A stretch of DNA of 17,992 bases from Desulfatirhabdium butyrativorans. GTDB taxonomy: Bacteria; Desulfobacterota; Desulfobacteria; Desulfobacterales; JAIFKL01. Position 1 is the first letter of the stretch. Each line of letters opens with the position of its first letter. Under the pieces are notes generated by a model that saw nothing but the letters and a program-made list of their open reading frames with translations, was not told the DNA's origin and searched no databases. The stretch spans positions 1 through 17,992 of the forward strand of contig DZCT01000042.1 in the NCBI GenBank assembly GCA_022736535.1. Reading direction: 5' to 3'. Shown here piece after piece: positions 1 to 8,083 of the stretch. A program made the position numbers and the translations under genes.

Positions 1-2452
1 GCACATGCTTCAGCCAGTATTCCGCCGATGCCATATCAGACCCGGCAAAATCTCCCGTAAGATTGGAGACAAGGGCGATGCGCGGCGCATGAAAAGACAC
101 GGAATTCAGCGTCTTTTCAAAATCCGCCAGCATCGGTTCCATGAGCGGAGAGTGAAAGGCATGAGAAACTTCTAATTTTTTTACTTTGACTCCCTCGTTT
201 TTCAGCATGTCAGAGATACGCCGAACTGTCTCACTTTTGCCGGAAATAACGATGCTCCGAGGTCCGTTCATCGCCGCAACGGAAACATCATCTGTATGTT
301 TCGCTATGGCTGAAATGACTCGTTCTTCATTTGTCTGAACCGATGTCATTTCGCCGTTCCGAGGCAATGACTGCATCATACGCCCACGTTCCGCAATCAG
401 TTTCAAGCCGTCTTCAAGGCTGAACACGCCCGCCACGCAGGCTGCCGCATACTCGCCCACGCTATGACCCATCACGGCATGAGGTTTTATTCCCCAAGAT
501 TTCCACAATTCAGCCAGCGAATATTCCAGCGCGAACAATGCCGGCTGAGTGTAAGCCGTTTCATTCAGAAGCAAATCGCCGGACACATTTACTTCCGGGT
601 AGATGACTTCAAGCAAAGGCTTTTTCAAATAGGCTCGCAATATCTCATTGCAACGGTCAAGGTTTTTGCGAAAAACCGGCTGTGTGTCGTAGAGTTCTCG
701 TCCCATGCCGACGTACTGCGAACCCTGACCCGTAAACAGAAAGGCGATTCGGGGCAGTTCCCCAGACTGTCCTTTGAATATGCCAGATGTCTCCTGTCCG
801 GTAGTGAAACTTGCCAGTTTTTCTTTCGCCTGCTCTCCGGTTTCCGCAATGATACAAAGGCGATGATTGAAATGAGAACGTCCCGTATGCGCGCTGAAGC
901 AGACATCGCCCATATCAGATTCCGGATTTTCCGATATATATTTTTCATAACGCCCTGCCAAATCTCTGAGCGCGTTCTCCGTCTTTGCCGACAAAGAAAG
1001 CAGATGAGAGGTTCGGGGCGAGAGGTGAGAGGTAAAACTCTGACCTCTCACCTCTGACCCCTGACCCCAATCTCCAACCACAACATGCGCGTTTGTCCCG
1101 CTGAAGCCGAAACTGCTGATGCCCGCGATTCTTGATTTTTCTCCGGCAGTCCAGGGAATCCGCTCTGTCGGCACTTTTACTGCAATCCTATCCCATGAGA
1201 TATGCGGATTAGGCTTTCTGAAATGCAGATGCGGCGGAATCTCCTCATGTTGCAGAGATAGTATGACTTTGATCAGACTTGCCATGCCTGCGGCAGATTC
1301 CAAATGTCCCACGTTAGTTTTCACCGAACCCACGATGAGCGGGCGATCCTGCGTGCGGTCTTTTCCGAATACGGCAGCCAGCGCGCCGATTTCTATGGGA
1401 TCGCCGAGAGACGTTCCGGTGCCGTGCGCCTCGATATAACTCACTTCAGAGGGTTCTAACCGGCTGTTCTGCAATGCCTCACGAATGACTTTTTCCTGAG
1501 AGGGACCGTTAGGAACGGTCAGACCGCCGCTGGGTCCGTCCTGATTGACGGCGCTGCCCCGAATGACAGCAAGAATATTATCGTGATTTTCTACCGCATC
1601 TGACAATCGTTTAAGCACAACTACACCGCAGCCTTCACCCCGCGCATATCCGTTTGCCGAAGCGTCAAAAGTTTTACAGCGTCCGTCCGGCGCAAGCATT
1701 CCGGCTTTTGAAAAAGTAATACTCAGTATCGGCGCAAGTATCAGGTTCGCGCCGCAGACCAGCGACATATCGCATTCCCGGCGGCGCAGACTGTGACAGG
1801 CAAGATGCAAAGCAATCAGCGACGAGGAGCAGGAGGTATCCACCGTCATGCTCGGACCGGTCAGACCGAGCATATAAGACAAACGCCCTGCGCTCGCGCT
1901 GAAACTATTGCCCGTGCCGAAATAGGCGTCAATCCGTTCGGGATTCGGCAATATGGACATAGCATAATCTATGCTGATCAGCCCGACAAAAACCCCGGTG
2001 CGGCTTTCAAATAAACGATCCGGCGACTGATTTGCATGTTCCAATGCCTCATAAGAGACTTCGAGCAAAAGACGCTGCTGCGGATCAAGACTCATTGCCT
2101 CACGAGGCGAAATGCCGAAAAACTGCGGATCGAAATTTTCCACATCTTTCAGGAAGCCGCCGTAACGGCAATATATTTTACCGGGAGCCGCGGGATTCGG
2201 ATCATAATAGGCATCCACGTTCCATCGGCTCCGCGGAATTTCGCTGATCGTATCCACGCCGTCCCGCAGTATCCGCCAGAATGCCTCCGGATGATCGCCG
2301 CCGCCCGGAAACCGGCATCCCATGCCGATGACTGCAATGGGTTCGCTCTTTTCCCGCTCCAGCGCGTCCACTTTTGCCTGCATTTTGTTCAAGGCAAGCA
2401 ATGCCCGCTTGGTCGGAGACAACTCGCTGCTTTGTTTGATATTCTCTTTCAT
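1..2452 (-). CDS. Type I polyketide synthase subunit, N-terminal part (docking-KS-AT), runs off left edge
   Basis: First module of a modular PKS subunit; the gene continues past position 1 with no stop. Residues count from the ATG at 2452. Residues 1-35 form a charged helical leader typical of N-terminal docking helices. The ketosynthase (about 36-450) opens with GMGCRFPGG and has the active-site Cys208 in DTSCSSS, His343 in EAHGTGT and His383 in NVGHLES, so the full condensing triad is present. A KS-AT linker carries a heptamer repeat (1020-1068). The acyltransferase starts with FTGQGSQYVGMG, has Ser664 in GHSVG and an HAFHS box at 764-768; HAFH is the classical malonyl-type signature. Tandem ATG codons occur at 2455 and 2452; the second is better spaced from a weak GGA. 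A promoter at 2515-2543 and an upstream terminator suggest its own transcript. The extender actually used and later domains cannot be seen. Confidence 0.95.
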   Translation of the reverse strand, partial: MKENIKQSSELSPTKRALLALNKMQAKVDALEREKSEPIAVIGMGCRFPGGGDHPEAFWRILRDGVDTISEIPRSRWNVDAYYDPNPAAPGKIYCRYGGFLKDVENFDPQFFGISPREAMSLDPQQRLLLEVSYEALEHANQSPDRLFESRTGVFVGLISIDYAMSILPNPERIDAYFGTGNSFSASAGRLSYMLGLTGPSMTVDTSCSSSLIALHLACHSLRRRECDMSLVCGANLILAPILSITFSKAGMLAPDGRCKTFDASANGYARGEGCGVVVLKRLSDAVENHDNILAVIRGSAVNQDGPSGGLTVPNGPSQEKVIREALQNSRLEPSEVSYIEAHGTGTSLGDPIEIGALAAVFGKDRTQDRPLIVGSVKTNVGHLESAAGMASLIKVILSLQHEEIPPHLHFRKPNPHISWDRIAVKVPTERIPWTAGEKSRIAGISSFGFSGTNAHVVVGDWGQGSEVRGQSFTSHLSPRTSHLLSLSAKTENALRDLAGRYEKYISENPESDMGDVCFSAHTGRSHFNHRLCIIAETGEQAKEKLASFTTGQETSGIFKGQSGELPRIAFLFTGQGSQYVGMGRELYDTQPVFRKNLDRCNEILRAYLKKPLLEVIYPEVNVSGDLLLNETAYTQPALFALEYSLAELWKSWGIKPHAVMGHSVGEYAAACVAGVFSLEDGLKLIAERGRMMQSLPRNGEMTSVQTNEERVISAIAKHTDDVSVAAMNGPRSIVISGKSETVRRISDMLKNEGVKVKKLEVSHAFHSPLMEPMLADFEKTLNSVSFHAPRIALVSNLTGDFAGSDMASAEYWLKHV
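1020..1068. repeat. Heptamer repeat with hairpin in the left PKS KS-AT linker
   Basis: On the minus strand, units of the form GGGGTCA, GAGGTGA and GAGGTCA follow in register. AGAGGTGAGAGGT at 1021-1033 is exactly complementary to 1043-1055 with a 9-base loop. Translated in frame as the SEVRGQSFTSHLSPRTSH stretch of the linker. Confidence 0.75.
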
Positions 2453-2514
2453 CATATTCCGTCAGAAACTTGGGTTGCGCTGACCTGCCCACACCGTTAC
2501 CGTTTATGTTACAT

Positions 2515-2543
2515 ACTATAAATCATAAATCTGTTATTGGCAA
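2515..2543 (-). promoter_or_regulatory. Predicted sigma70-type promoter for the left PKS gene
   Basis: Minus strand: a -35 box TTGCCA (2543-2538) and a -10 box TATAGT (2520-2515), separated by exactly 17 bases; each matches the consensus at 5 of 6 positions. Initiation would fall near 2508, giving a leader of about 55 bases before the PKS ATG. It lies directly downstream of a terminator-like hairpin that follows the FkbH gene. Predicted by eye only. Confidence 0.6.
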
Positions 2544-2562
2544 TAGTGGAAAAATGGTGGGG

Positions 2563-2589
2563 AAAATGGTGGGGAAAACCCACCATTTT
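2563..2589 (-). terminator. Terminator-like hairpin after the FkbH gene
   Basis: A perfect 11-bp inverted repeat: AAAATGGTGGG (2563-2573) pairs with CCCACCATTTT (2579-2589) around a 5-base loop. On the minus strand it begins 12 bases after the FkbH stop, and its descending arm ends in four T residues. The T tract is short and followed by CCCC, so termination may be incomplete. The unit AAAATGGTGGGG is directly repeated at 2551-2562 and 2563-2574, so an alternative pairing exists. Confidence 0.5.
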
Positions 2590-2600
2590 TTGCCCTCCAT

Positions 2601-3641
2601 CTAATTTCCAAGCCCAATTCTCACCTTAGCATATTCAGGAAAATCGGGAATCTCTGTCAGATCGTTTTCAAACACAGTGAGATCGCCTTTTTTTTCGATT
2701 TCTTTGAATCCCGCAAATTTATAAGTCATATACATCATACGGTTTCGCTCATTGGAAATCATTTCCGAGCGCAGGCGGACGCTGTTTTTCTTTGCCTCAT
2801 TTCGGATATGATTGATCATTATCGCGCCGACGCCTCTTAACATGACCCGGCAGGACATCAGCAGCAGTTTTATGTTCCACAGGTCTTTATGGCACTCGAT
2901 AAGCGTCAGCCCGATTTTGCCGTAAGTGCCGTATTTATCATCCAATGTGGCAATCAGCAAAATATGATCCCGGGAAGTGCGAAAATACTCTAATTCCTCA
3001 TAAGAATAAGTGTAACCCGTTGTATTCAACTGATGGGTCCGAACCGTCAGTTCTTCAGCCCGCTTCAAGTCTTCTTCTTTTGCAGGCGAAATCGTGAACA
3101 CCATATCCAGCGACGAGAGAAAATCTTCTTTGGGTCCCTCAAATGATTCTTCAATTTTGTTCCGTTTTATATCGCTGAGATACAGTTGTCTGCGGATTTT
3201 TGAATCCTGAGTAATAAATCTGGGATTCATTTCAGACATAAGCAAGAGTTTGTCTATATCTGCCGCATCTATGCAAAGCACCTGAGGAAATGAGAAATTC
3301 ACTTCTTCCCGCTCATAAGGCTGATCGTCGACAAACGCGAGCGTGTCAATGCCGATGTTGATGGATTCTGCAATTGCCTTAACAGAAGAAGATTTCGGAT
3401 TCCAATTGATCTGGGGATAGAGAAAGTAGTTTTGCAGACCGAATTCTTCAATTTTTCTCATGGCATGGTCATAGTCATTTTTACTCGCGACAGACTGTAA
3501 AATGCCGCGGCTGTCCAGCGTTTGCATAATATCAACAATACCGTCGCGCAGAGAAACATTGTCGTTTTCCGGCAACACGCCGTTCCATAAGGTATTGTCC
3601 AAGTCCCAGACCACACATTTGACTTTCTTTTCTTCTTTCAT
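2601..3641 (-). CDS. FkbH-like HAD-family protein, glyceryl-ACP forming
   Basis: 346 residues, close to the usual FkbH length. FkbH-family enzymes take 1,3-bisphosphoglycerate, remove phosphate and load the glyceryl group on a dedicated ACP, the first step to hydroxy- and methoxymalonyl-ACP. The HAD-IIIC half (about 7-150) has WDLDNTLW at 12-19 with Asp13 and Asp15, SVASKND at 50-56, Lys83 in the NPK segment and FVDDQPYERE at 103-112. Cys9, just before the first HAD motif, sits at a position usually Cys in FkbH proteins. The C-terminal half (about 160-346) resembles the acyltransferase-like part, including ELTVRTHQLNTTG. The ATG at 3641 is one base past the ligase stop, and a strong GGAGGA lies 7 bases upstream, so translation is probably coupled. 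Family assignment is firm; the exact product is inferred from its neighbours. Confidence 0.9.
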   Translation of the reverse strand: MKEEKKVKCVVWDLDNTLWNGVLPENDNVSLRDGIVDIMQTLDSRGILQSVASKNDYDHAMRKIEEFGLQNYFLYPQINWNPKSSSVKAIAESINIGIDTLAFVDDQPYEREEVNFSFPQVLCIDAADIDKLLLMSEMNPRFITQDSKIRRQLYLSDIKRNKIEESFEGPKEDFLSSLDMVFTISPAKEEDLKRAEELTVRTHQLNTTGYTYSYEELEYFRTSRDHILLIATLDDKYGTYGKIGLTLIECHKDLWNIKLLLMSCRVMLRGVGAIMINHIRNEAKKNSVRLRSEMISNERNRMMYMTYKFAGFKEIEKKGDLTVFENDLTEIPDFPEYAKVRIGLGN

Positions 3642-3642
3642 C

Positions 3643-5433
3643 TCAACTTTCCTCCCATATCAGCGACGGATTGGCAATCTGCTCCTCGGCGTACATTTTG
3701 TCTATTTCTTCAGCATATTTGATGCTCAGGTTTGCCCGCTTCAACTTTGCGCTCGGGGTCACGAGTCCGTCCTGTACTGTCCAAGGCTCTGTCAGCAGCT
3801 TGACACGGCGAATCTGAACCGCATCGGAATAATTGCCGAGTATCTTCGTAATACGTGCCAAAACCGCTTTTTCGGCTGATTTATCTTTTAATGCCGAAGG
3901 ATCATCAGGATTCAGTTTCAACTGTTTTGCCAGCTTTTTCCAATGTTCTGTATTCAAAACTAACAGCGCTGTGAGAAAAGGTCTTCCCTTGCCGATGACC
4001 ATCGCCTGATCAAATAAAATCTCTGCGCTTATCTCTGACTCTATCTCTGCCGGTGAAATTTCTTCTCCGTTTTGCATGAGGATAGTATCCGACATGCGCC
4101 CCATGAAGAAAATACGCCCCTCGGCATCTATGTAGCATCTGTCTCCGGTGTGCAGCCATCCTTCCTTGTCTATAGCGGCTTGCGTTGCCGCCGGATTGTT
4201 CCAGTAACCCGTCATGACTCCGGGACCTTTTGCGATCAATTCTCCGCATCCCCCTTTGAAGGGGGGCAGGGGGGATGTCTTGTATTCTACCCGAACATTG
4301 ACGCCTGCCAAGGGCTTGCCCGCACTTGCCGGAACATTGTCATCAGGACGGTTCACGCTGATGACCGGTCCCGCTTCGGTCTGTCCGTAGCAATTGAGAA
4401 TGGGCATTCCCAGCCCGATAAATGTCCGAGAAATTTCAGATGAAAGTCTCGCGCCCGCGTAAAATGCGCAACGCACCCTCCCGCCGAATCTTTGTCTCAC
4501 AGACCTTGCAATGAGCATATCAAGCAGGGGCCACAGCAGAAAATCAGGATGCCGTTTTCCTCGTCCCTGCTGATATTCAAATCGCCGCCATCCCATGTCA
4601 ACCGCGTATTTAAACATACACTGAATCCACCAGGGCTTTCGGACGAATTGATTTTTAATCTCTCTGAAGGCATATTCATACAACCGCGCCGCAGATACGA
4701 TCAGCGTCGGGCGTATTACTCCTAAATCACCCAAAGACCGGGGAAAGGCGATTGCAATGTCACCCATCATGGAAAGCACATAGCCGCCAGTGAAAGGCAC
4801 GAGTATATCTTCTTCATAAAAGGTAATCGTTTTTGCTGTCGCTTCTGCATTGGATAATACATTTCTATGGCTGAACATTGCGCCTTTAGGCATGCCCGTT
4901 GTACCTGAAGTATGAAGAATTGTAGCCAATTCATCCGCGCCGGATGTCTTTTCACAGAGATCAATGTCATATTTCTCAGGCAGCCATGTCTCGATTTCAT
5001 CCAAGCGGATCACGCGCATGTCTGAAAAAATATCTCTGTTTGCCGAGGACATTTTTTCCTGTATCTCCCGTTCTATTAACAGGAATCTAATTCCCGTGCT
5101 TTTTAAGATAGATGCAGCATTTTCCGCTTTGTCGTGGATATAAAACGGCACGGTTACCAAACCCAGCCCGAATGCCGCCAACTCGAACACCACCCACTCA
5201 TAACGGTTTCGCATCATAAGCCCCACGCGGTCGCCGGGATTCAGATTTTCTTTTTTCAATGCCGCCTGCCAGCGGGCCACGACCTTTTCCGTTTCTTTCC
5301 ATGTGAGAGTTATCCACTTTTTCCTTATCTCATCGAAATAACGGTATGCGATTTTGTCAGGACTGTATTTTACTCTTGCCCGAAAAAGGCCGAACAGCGT
5401 TTTTGCTTCTTCTGTAGTGATCTCTTTTCTCAA
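3643..5433 (-). CDS. AMP-dependent long-chain acyl-CoA synthetase-like ligase (TTG start)
   Basis: 596 residues from a TTG at 5433. Activates a carboxylic acid as acyl-AMP and passes it to CoA or a carrier thiol. Motifs in order: P-loop TSGTTGMPKG at 175-184, NCYGQTEAGP at 347-356, GWLHTGD at 425-431, GRMSDTILMQNGEEISP at 445-461, and the C-terminal lysines 563/565 in PSAKLKR. Overall form is of the long-chain FadD15/FAA type rather than an amino-acid adenylation domain. An ATG exists 102 bases upstream, but that extension would overlap the acyl-CoA dehydrogenase gene and resembles no ligase; the TTG has GAGGA 7 bases before it and follows the dehydrogenase stop by 13 bases. Residues 386-394 (SPLPPFKGG) are a translated palindromic repeat. 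Its place in the cassette suggests activation of an acyl starter or cap; the substrate is unknown. Confidence 0.9.
   Translation of the reverse strand: MRKEITTEEAKTLFGLFRARVKYSPDKIAYRYFDEIRKKWITLTWKETEKVVARWQAALKKENLNPGDRVGLMMRNRYEWVVFELAAFGLGLVTVPFYIHDKAENAASILKSTGIRFLLIEREIQEKMSSANRDIFSDMRVIRLDEIETWLPEKYDIDLCEKTSGADELATILHTSGTTGMPKGAMFSHRNVLSNAEATAKTITFYEEDILVPFTGGYVLSMMGDIAIAFPRSLGDLGVIRPTLIVSAARLYEYAFREIKNQFVRKPWWIQCMFKYAVDMGWRRFEYQQGRGKRHPDFLLWPLLDMLIARSVRQRFGGRVRCAFYAGARLSSEISRTFIGLGMPILNCYGQTEAGPVISVNRPDDNVPASAGKPLAGVNVRVEYKTSPLPPFKGGCGELIAKGPGVMTGYWNNPAATQAAIDKEGWLHTGDRCYIDAEGRIFFMGRMSDTILMQNGEEISPAEIESEISAEILFDQAMVIGKGRPFLTALLVLNTEHWKKLAKQLKLNPDDPSALKDKSAEKAVLARITKILGNYSDAVQIRRVKLLTEPWTVQDGLVTPSAKLKRANLSIKYAEEIDKMYAEEQIANPSLIWEES
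4248..4278. repeat. Palindromic GC-rich repeat inside the ligase gene
   Basis: The core CCCCTTTGAAGGGG is a near-palindrome, followed by a second G-run so that the outer CATCCCCC and GGGGGGATG also pair. It is in frame within the ligase and encodes SPLPPFKGG, a segment that looks like an insertion between the conserved core and the GELIAKGPGV strand. Similar sequences are dispersed repeats in several large bacterial genomes, from memory. Confidence 0.6.
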
Positions 5434-5446
5434 TGTCCGTTCCTCG

Positions 5447-6586
5447 CTAAAAATTAATGGTCTGATACCCGTGCCTTGCGATGATGATCTGCTGCATCTG
5501 AGTGCTGCCTTCGATGATTTCCATGATCTTGGCATCTCTCAGATATCGCTGTACCGGATATTCGCTCCCGCAGCCGTTGGCGCCGTGAATCTGCACCGCA
5601 TCCAATGCGGCTTTTACTGCGGTTTTCGATGCAAAATACTTAGCAATTGCTGTTTCCATAATCAGATCGGGGTCTCCGATGTCTTTCAAGTATCCCGCAT
5701 GATAGCACAGCAGCCTTGCCGCTTTTGTTTCGGTAATCATCTCGGCGATCATCTGCTGAATCAGTTGATGTTCTTTCAGATATGCGCCGAACTGCTTTCT
5801 TTGACTCGAATACCTCAGAGAGGCTTCCAGACATGCCTGCGCAAGTCCCACGCTTCCCCACGCGACGCAATATCTCCCATGATCCAGCGCGGTGCCCGCA
5901 ATGTGAGAAAAGCCGAAACCGATTCTTCCCACCAGATTTTCTACAGGAATGCGGCAGTTTTCAAAATGCAGTCCCGCGAGCATGGCGGAGCGGAAACCGA
6001 GCATTCCGTTAATCGGCTCAGTAGAAAAACCGGGCGTATTTCTTTCTACCAGAAATGCAGAGGGTTTGCCTTCGCACTGGGCGATAATCATAAACACATC
6101 GGCAATCTGCCCGCAGGAAATCCATTTTTTCTGACCGTTTAAGATATAGTCACGGTCTGAAACGACTGCGGTAGTCTCAACACTTTTGGCGTCGGAGCCG
6201 ATGCCGGGTTCGGTCAGACCGAATGCGCCGACAATTTCGCCGCTTGCCAATTTCGGAAGCCAATGTTCTTTCTGTGCGGAGCTGCCCCATTTCAGAAGCG
6301 ACTGCGAAACCATTCCGTGAACCGTGAACAGGCTTAAAAGAGATGTGCTTCCCCGTCCGATTTCTTCACAGAGCAGTCCGAAAGTAATCATATCCCAGCC
6401 GTTTCCGCCGCTGACTTCCGGAATAATCGCGCCGAGATACCCCTGTTCGGCAATTTTTCTGATGACTTCCGGAGGCGTTTTTTCCTCACGGTCGTATCGG
6501 TCCGCATGGGGCGTGATTTCCTTGTCAGTAAAGGACCGGAACGCCGACTGTCTTTCTCTCTGTTGCGATGTCAGTTCAAAATTCAT
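5447..6586 (-). CDS. Acyl-CoA dehydrogenase family protein, FkbI-like
   Basis: 379 residues, the standard length of this flavoprotein family. In the FK520-type pathway FkbI oxidises the ACP-bound C3 aldehyde to the malonyl-type acid. FAD and substrate-binding motifs are present: FGLTEPGIGSDA at about 122-133 and KKWISCG near 153; the C-terminal part has IHGANGCGSEYPVQRYLRDA followed by EGSTQ. Glu359 there is at the usual catalytic-base position of acyl-CoA dehydrogenases. The ATG at 6586 is 9 bases after the hydrolase stop, and AGGAAA overlaps that TAG stop, so the two genes are probably coupled. The sequence alone also fits a fatty-acid degradation enzyme; assignment to the extender-unit pathway rests on the nearby FkbH, ACP and 3-hydroxyacyl dehydrogenase. 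Confidence 0.88.
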   Translation of the reverse strand: MNFELTSQQRERQSAFRSFTDKEITPHADRYDREEKTPPEVIRKIAEQGYLGAIIPEVSGGNGWDMITFGLLCEEIGRGSTSLLSLFTVHGMVSQSLLKWGSSAQKEHWLPKLASGEIVGAFGLTEPGIGSDAKSVETTAVVSDRDYILNGQKKWISCGQIADVFMIIAQCEGKPSAFLVERNTPGFSTEPINGMLGFRSAMLAGLHFENCRIPVENLVGRIGFGFSHIAGTALDHGRYCVAWGSVGLAQACLEASLRYSSQRKQFGAYLKEHQLIQQMIAEMITETKAARLLCYHAGYLKDIGDPDLIMETAIAKYFASKTAVKAALDAVQIHGANGCGSEYPVQRYLRDAKIMEIIEGSTQMQQIIIARHGYQTINF

Positions 6587-6595
6587 TGCTTTTTC

Positions 6596-8083
6596 CTAAT
6601 ACGTCGAGTTAATTTGTTTCCGGCTCTCGATGAGGATGCGAATCTTAATAACACCTTTTAAAAGCGTCAGAAAAATACAGGCTGAGAGCCAAAGCGCAAA
6701 CACCGGCATAAATTCAAACATGAATATCCATGTCGCATCCCTGTTTAGCCACCGGGAAAGCAAAGCCGGTGCGGCAAAAGCCAATATCGCTGCCAGTATG
6801 AAATGAGGCAGAATATGCAGGACTTTAAAGCGCCGTGATTTGTCATGTATCTTCTCGCGCCATCTCGTAAATCTTGTCAGAGACCATCCGTAGAGGGCGG
6901 CGTGAACGATGAGCAAAAGCGCAACCAGCATAAAGGACTGACGGCGATACGTCATCCATGCACTTTCAGATTCGGGCTTCCCGCCGGTCAGCAACGAGAT
7001 AATGCCATCTGCCATTGCTCTGTACATCAGCGGATTGTTATTCTGATTTATCAGCATGACAATGCCGTAGCCAGCATCAGTAACCAGCATCGCTTCTGTA
7101 CGAAAAACCCCCAGATTACCCGGATGATGAATCAGGCGATGTCCCTTGCGCTCCACTGCATACCATCCCATAGCATAAGGGCTTCCGATGTCTTTGACAG
7201 GTCGGTGCATCTCTGCTATTCCTTCTGCGGAAAGTACGGAGATGTTCCCGTAGTTGCCCGAGTTGCCCTGCGCCATGAGATAATGCGCCAAGTCTTCCGC
7301 TGTGGAAAAAAGAAATGCTCCGGGTACAAGATACCTGTAGTACGACTGTTCGGCAGGAACGGCAAAGCCCATTATCATGCTGTAGCCTTCTGCCAATCCT
7401 GCCTTTTGCGCGGCTTTTTTGGAGAAGAAAGTTCGCTCCATTTTCAGCGGCTCAAGGATATTTGTCCGAACATAGTCCTCGTAGGATTGCCCCGATACTT
7501 TTTCGACAATCAGCCCCAAGATGCTGAAATTCAGATTGAAGTATTGAAATTTTACTCCCGGAGGATATGTCGGCTGCAAATTTCGCAAAGCCCGGACAGC
7601 CGTTTCCATATCAGCATCCTGAGACAAATTTTCTTTCAGTCCCCCTTCCAGCCCTCCGGTCTGATTCAGCAGATGCCGCACAGTTATTTGAGCAGAAGCA
7701 TTTTTGTCTCCCACTTCAAACCAGGGAAGATAAGTTTGCACAGGCGAGTCAATAACAATCTTGCCTTTTTCCGCCAACTGCATCATTGCCAGCGCAGTAA
7801 AAGATTTGCTCAATGATCCGATGAAAAAGGGCGTCTGCGGCGTCACTTTGCGGTTTTTGCCTGCTATTCCGAACCCGCGTATATGCAGGATTGTCTTGTT
7901 ATGGGTGATTGCCAATGCCAGTCCCGGAATATTGTTTGCCCGCATCTGTGCTCTGACAAATGAGTCAATTGCGGCAATATCCGCACGCGGCTCACTGTCC
8001 GAGGCACGGGCTGTATTTTCCATAGCGGTCAGCCCTATCAATATCAATATAAAAATGGTGAATGCGATTCGCATAATTTTCAA
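6596..8083 (-). CDS. Membrane-anchored S12/beta-lactamase-family serine hydrolase, ClbP/ZmaM-like layout
   Basis: 495 residues from a TTG at 8083; an in-frame ATG at 8074 is an alternative. The nearest Shine-Dalgarno-like AGGAGT is far from both, so the start is uncertain. A hydrophobic signal peptide occupies about 5-27. The catalytic domain (30-365) has Ser90-Leu-Ser-Lys93, Tyr181-Phe-Asn183 and His320-Pro-Gly322, all three motifs of the class C/DD-peptidase family, so it looks active outside the cytoplasmic membrane. Three C-terminal membrane helices follow at about 384-402, 423-443 and 452-475. Signal peptide, periplasmic peptidase and three helices match ClbP and ZmaM, which cleave the acyl-asparagine cap from colibactin and zwittermicin precursors. 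Many S12 proteins of unknown function share this layout. The Asn183 position is, from memory, a serine in ClbP, so substrate preference may differ. Confidence 0.85.
   Translation of the reverse strand: MKIMRIAFTIFILILIGLTAMENTARASDSEPRADIAAIDSFVRAQMRANNIPGLALAITHNKTILHIRGFGIAGKNRKVTPQTPFFIGSLSKSFTALAMMQLAEKGKIVIDSPVQTYLPWFEVGDKNASAQITVRHLLNQTGGLEGGLKENLSQDADMETAVRALRNLQPTYPPGVKFQYFNLNFSILGLIVEKVSGQSYEDYVRTNILEPLKMERTFFSKKAAQKAGLAEGYSMIMGFAVPAEQSYYRYLVPGAFLFSTAEDLAHYLMAQGNSGNYGNISVLSAEGIAEMHRPVKDIGSPYAMGWYAVERKGHRLIHHPGNLGVFRTEAMLVTDAGYGIVMLINQNNNPLMYRAMADGIISLLTGGKPESESAWMTYRRQSFMLVALLLIVHAALYGWSLTRFTRWREKIHDKSRRFKVLHILPHFILAAILAFAAPALLSRWLNRDATWIFMFEFMPVFALWLSACIFLTLLKGVIKIRILIESRKQINSTY

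Noticed and set aside
464..1057. Plus-strand open frames of up to about 320 codons opposite the minus-strand genes (for example 464-1057, 5354-6142, 6845-7816)
   Set aside because: They lie antisense to strongly supported coding sequences with intact catalytic motifs, show no recognisable family, and have compositions expected from reverse frames of moderate-GC genes.
5434..5535. Upstream ATG start for the acyl ligase
   Set aside because: It would overlap the end of the acyl-CoA dehydrogenase gene by about 90 bases with a peptide unlike any ligase; the TTG at 5433 has GAGGA in the right position.
6596..8083. Calling the serine hydrolase an antibiotic-resistance beta-lactamase
   Set aside because: Three C-terminal membrane helices and the PKS context do not fit a soluble class C beta-lactamase; the motif set is common to all S12 peptidases and esterases.
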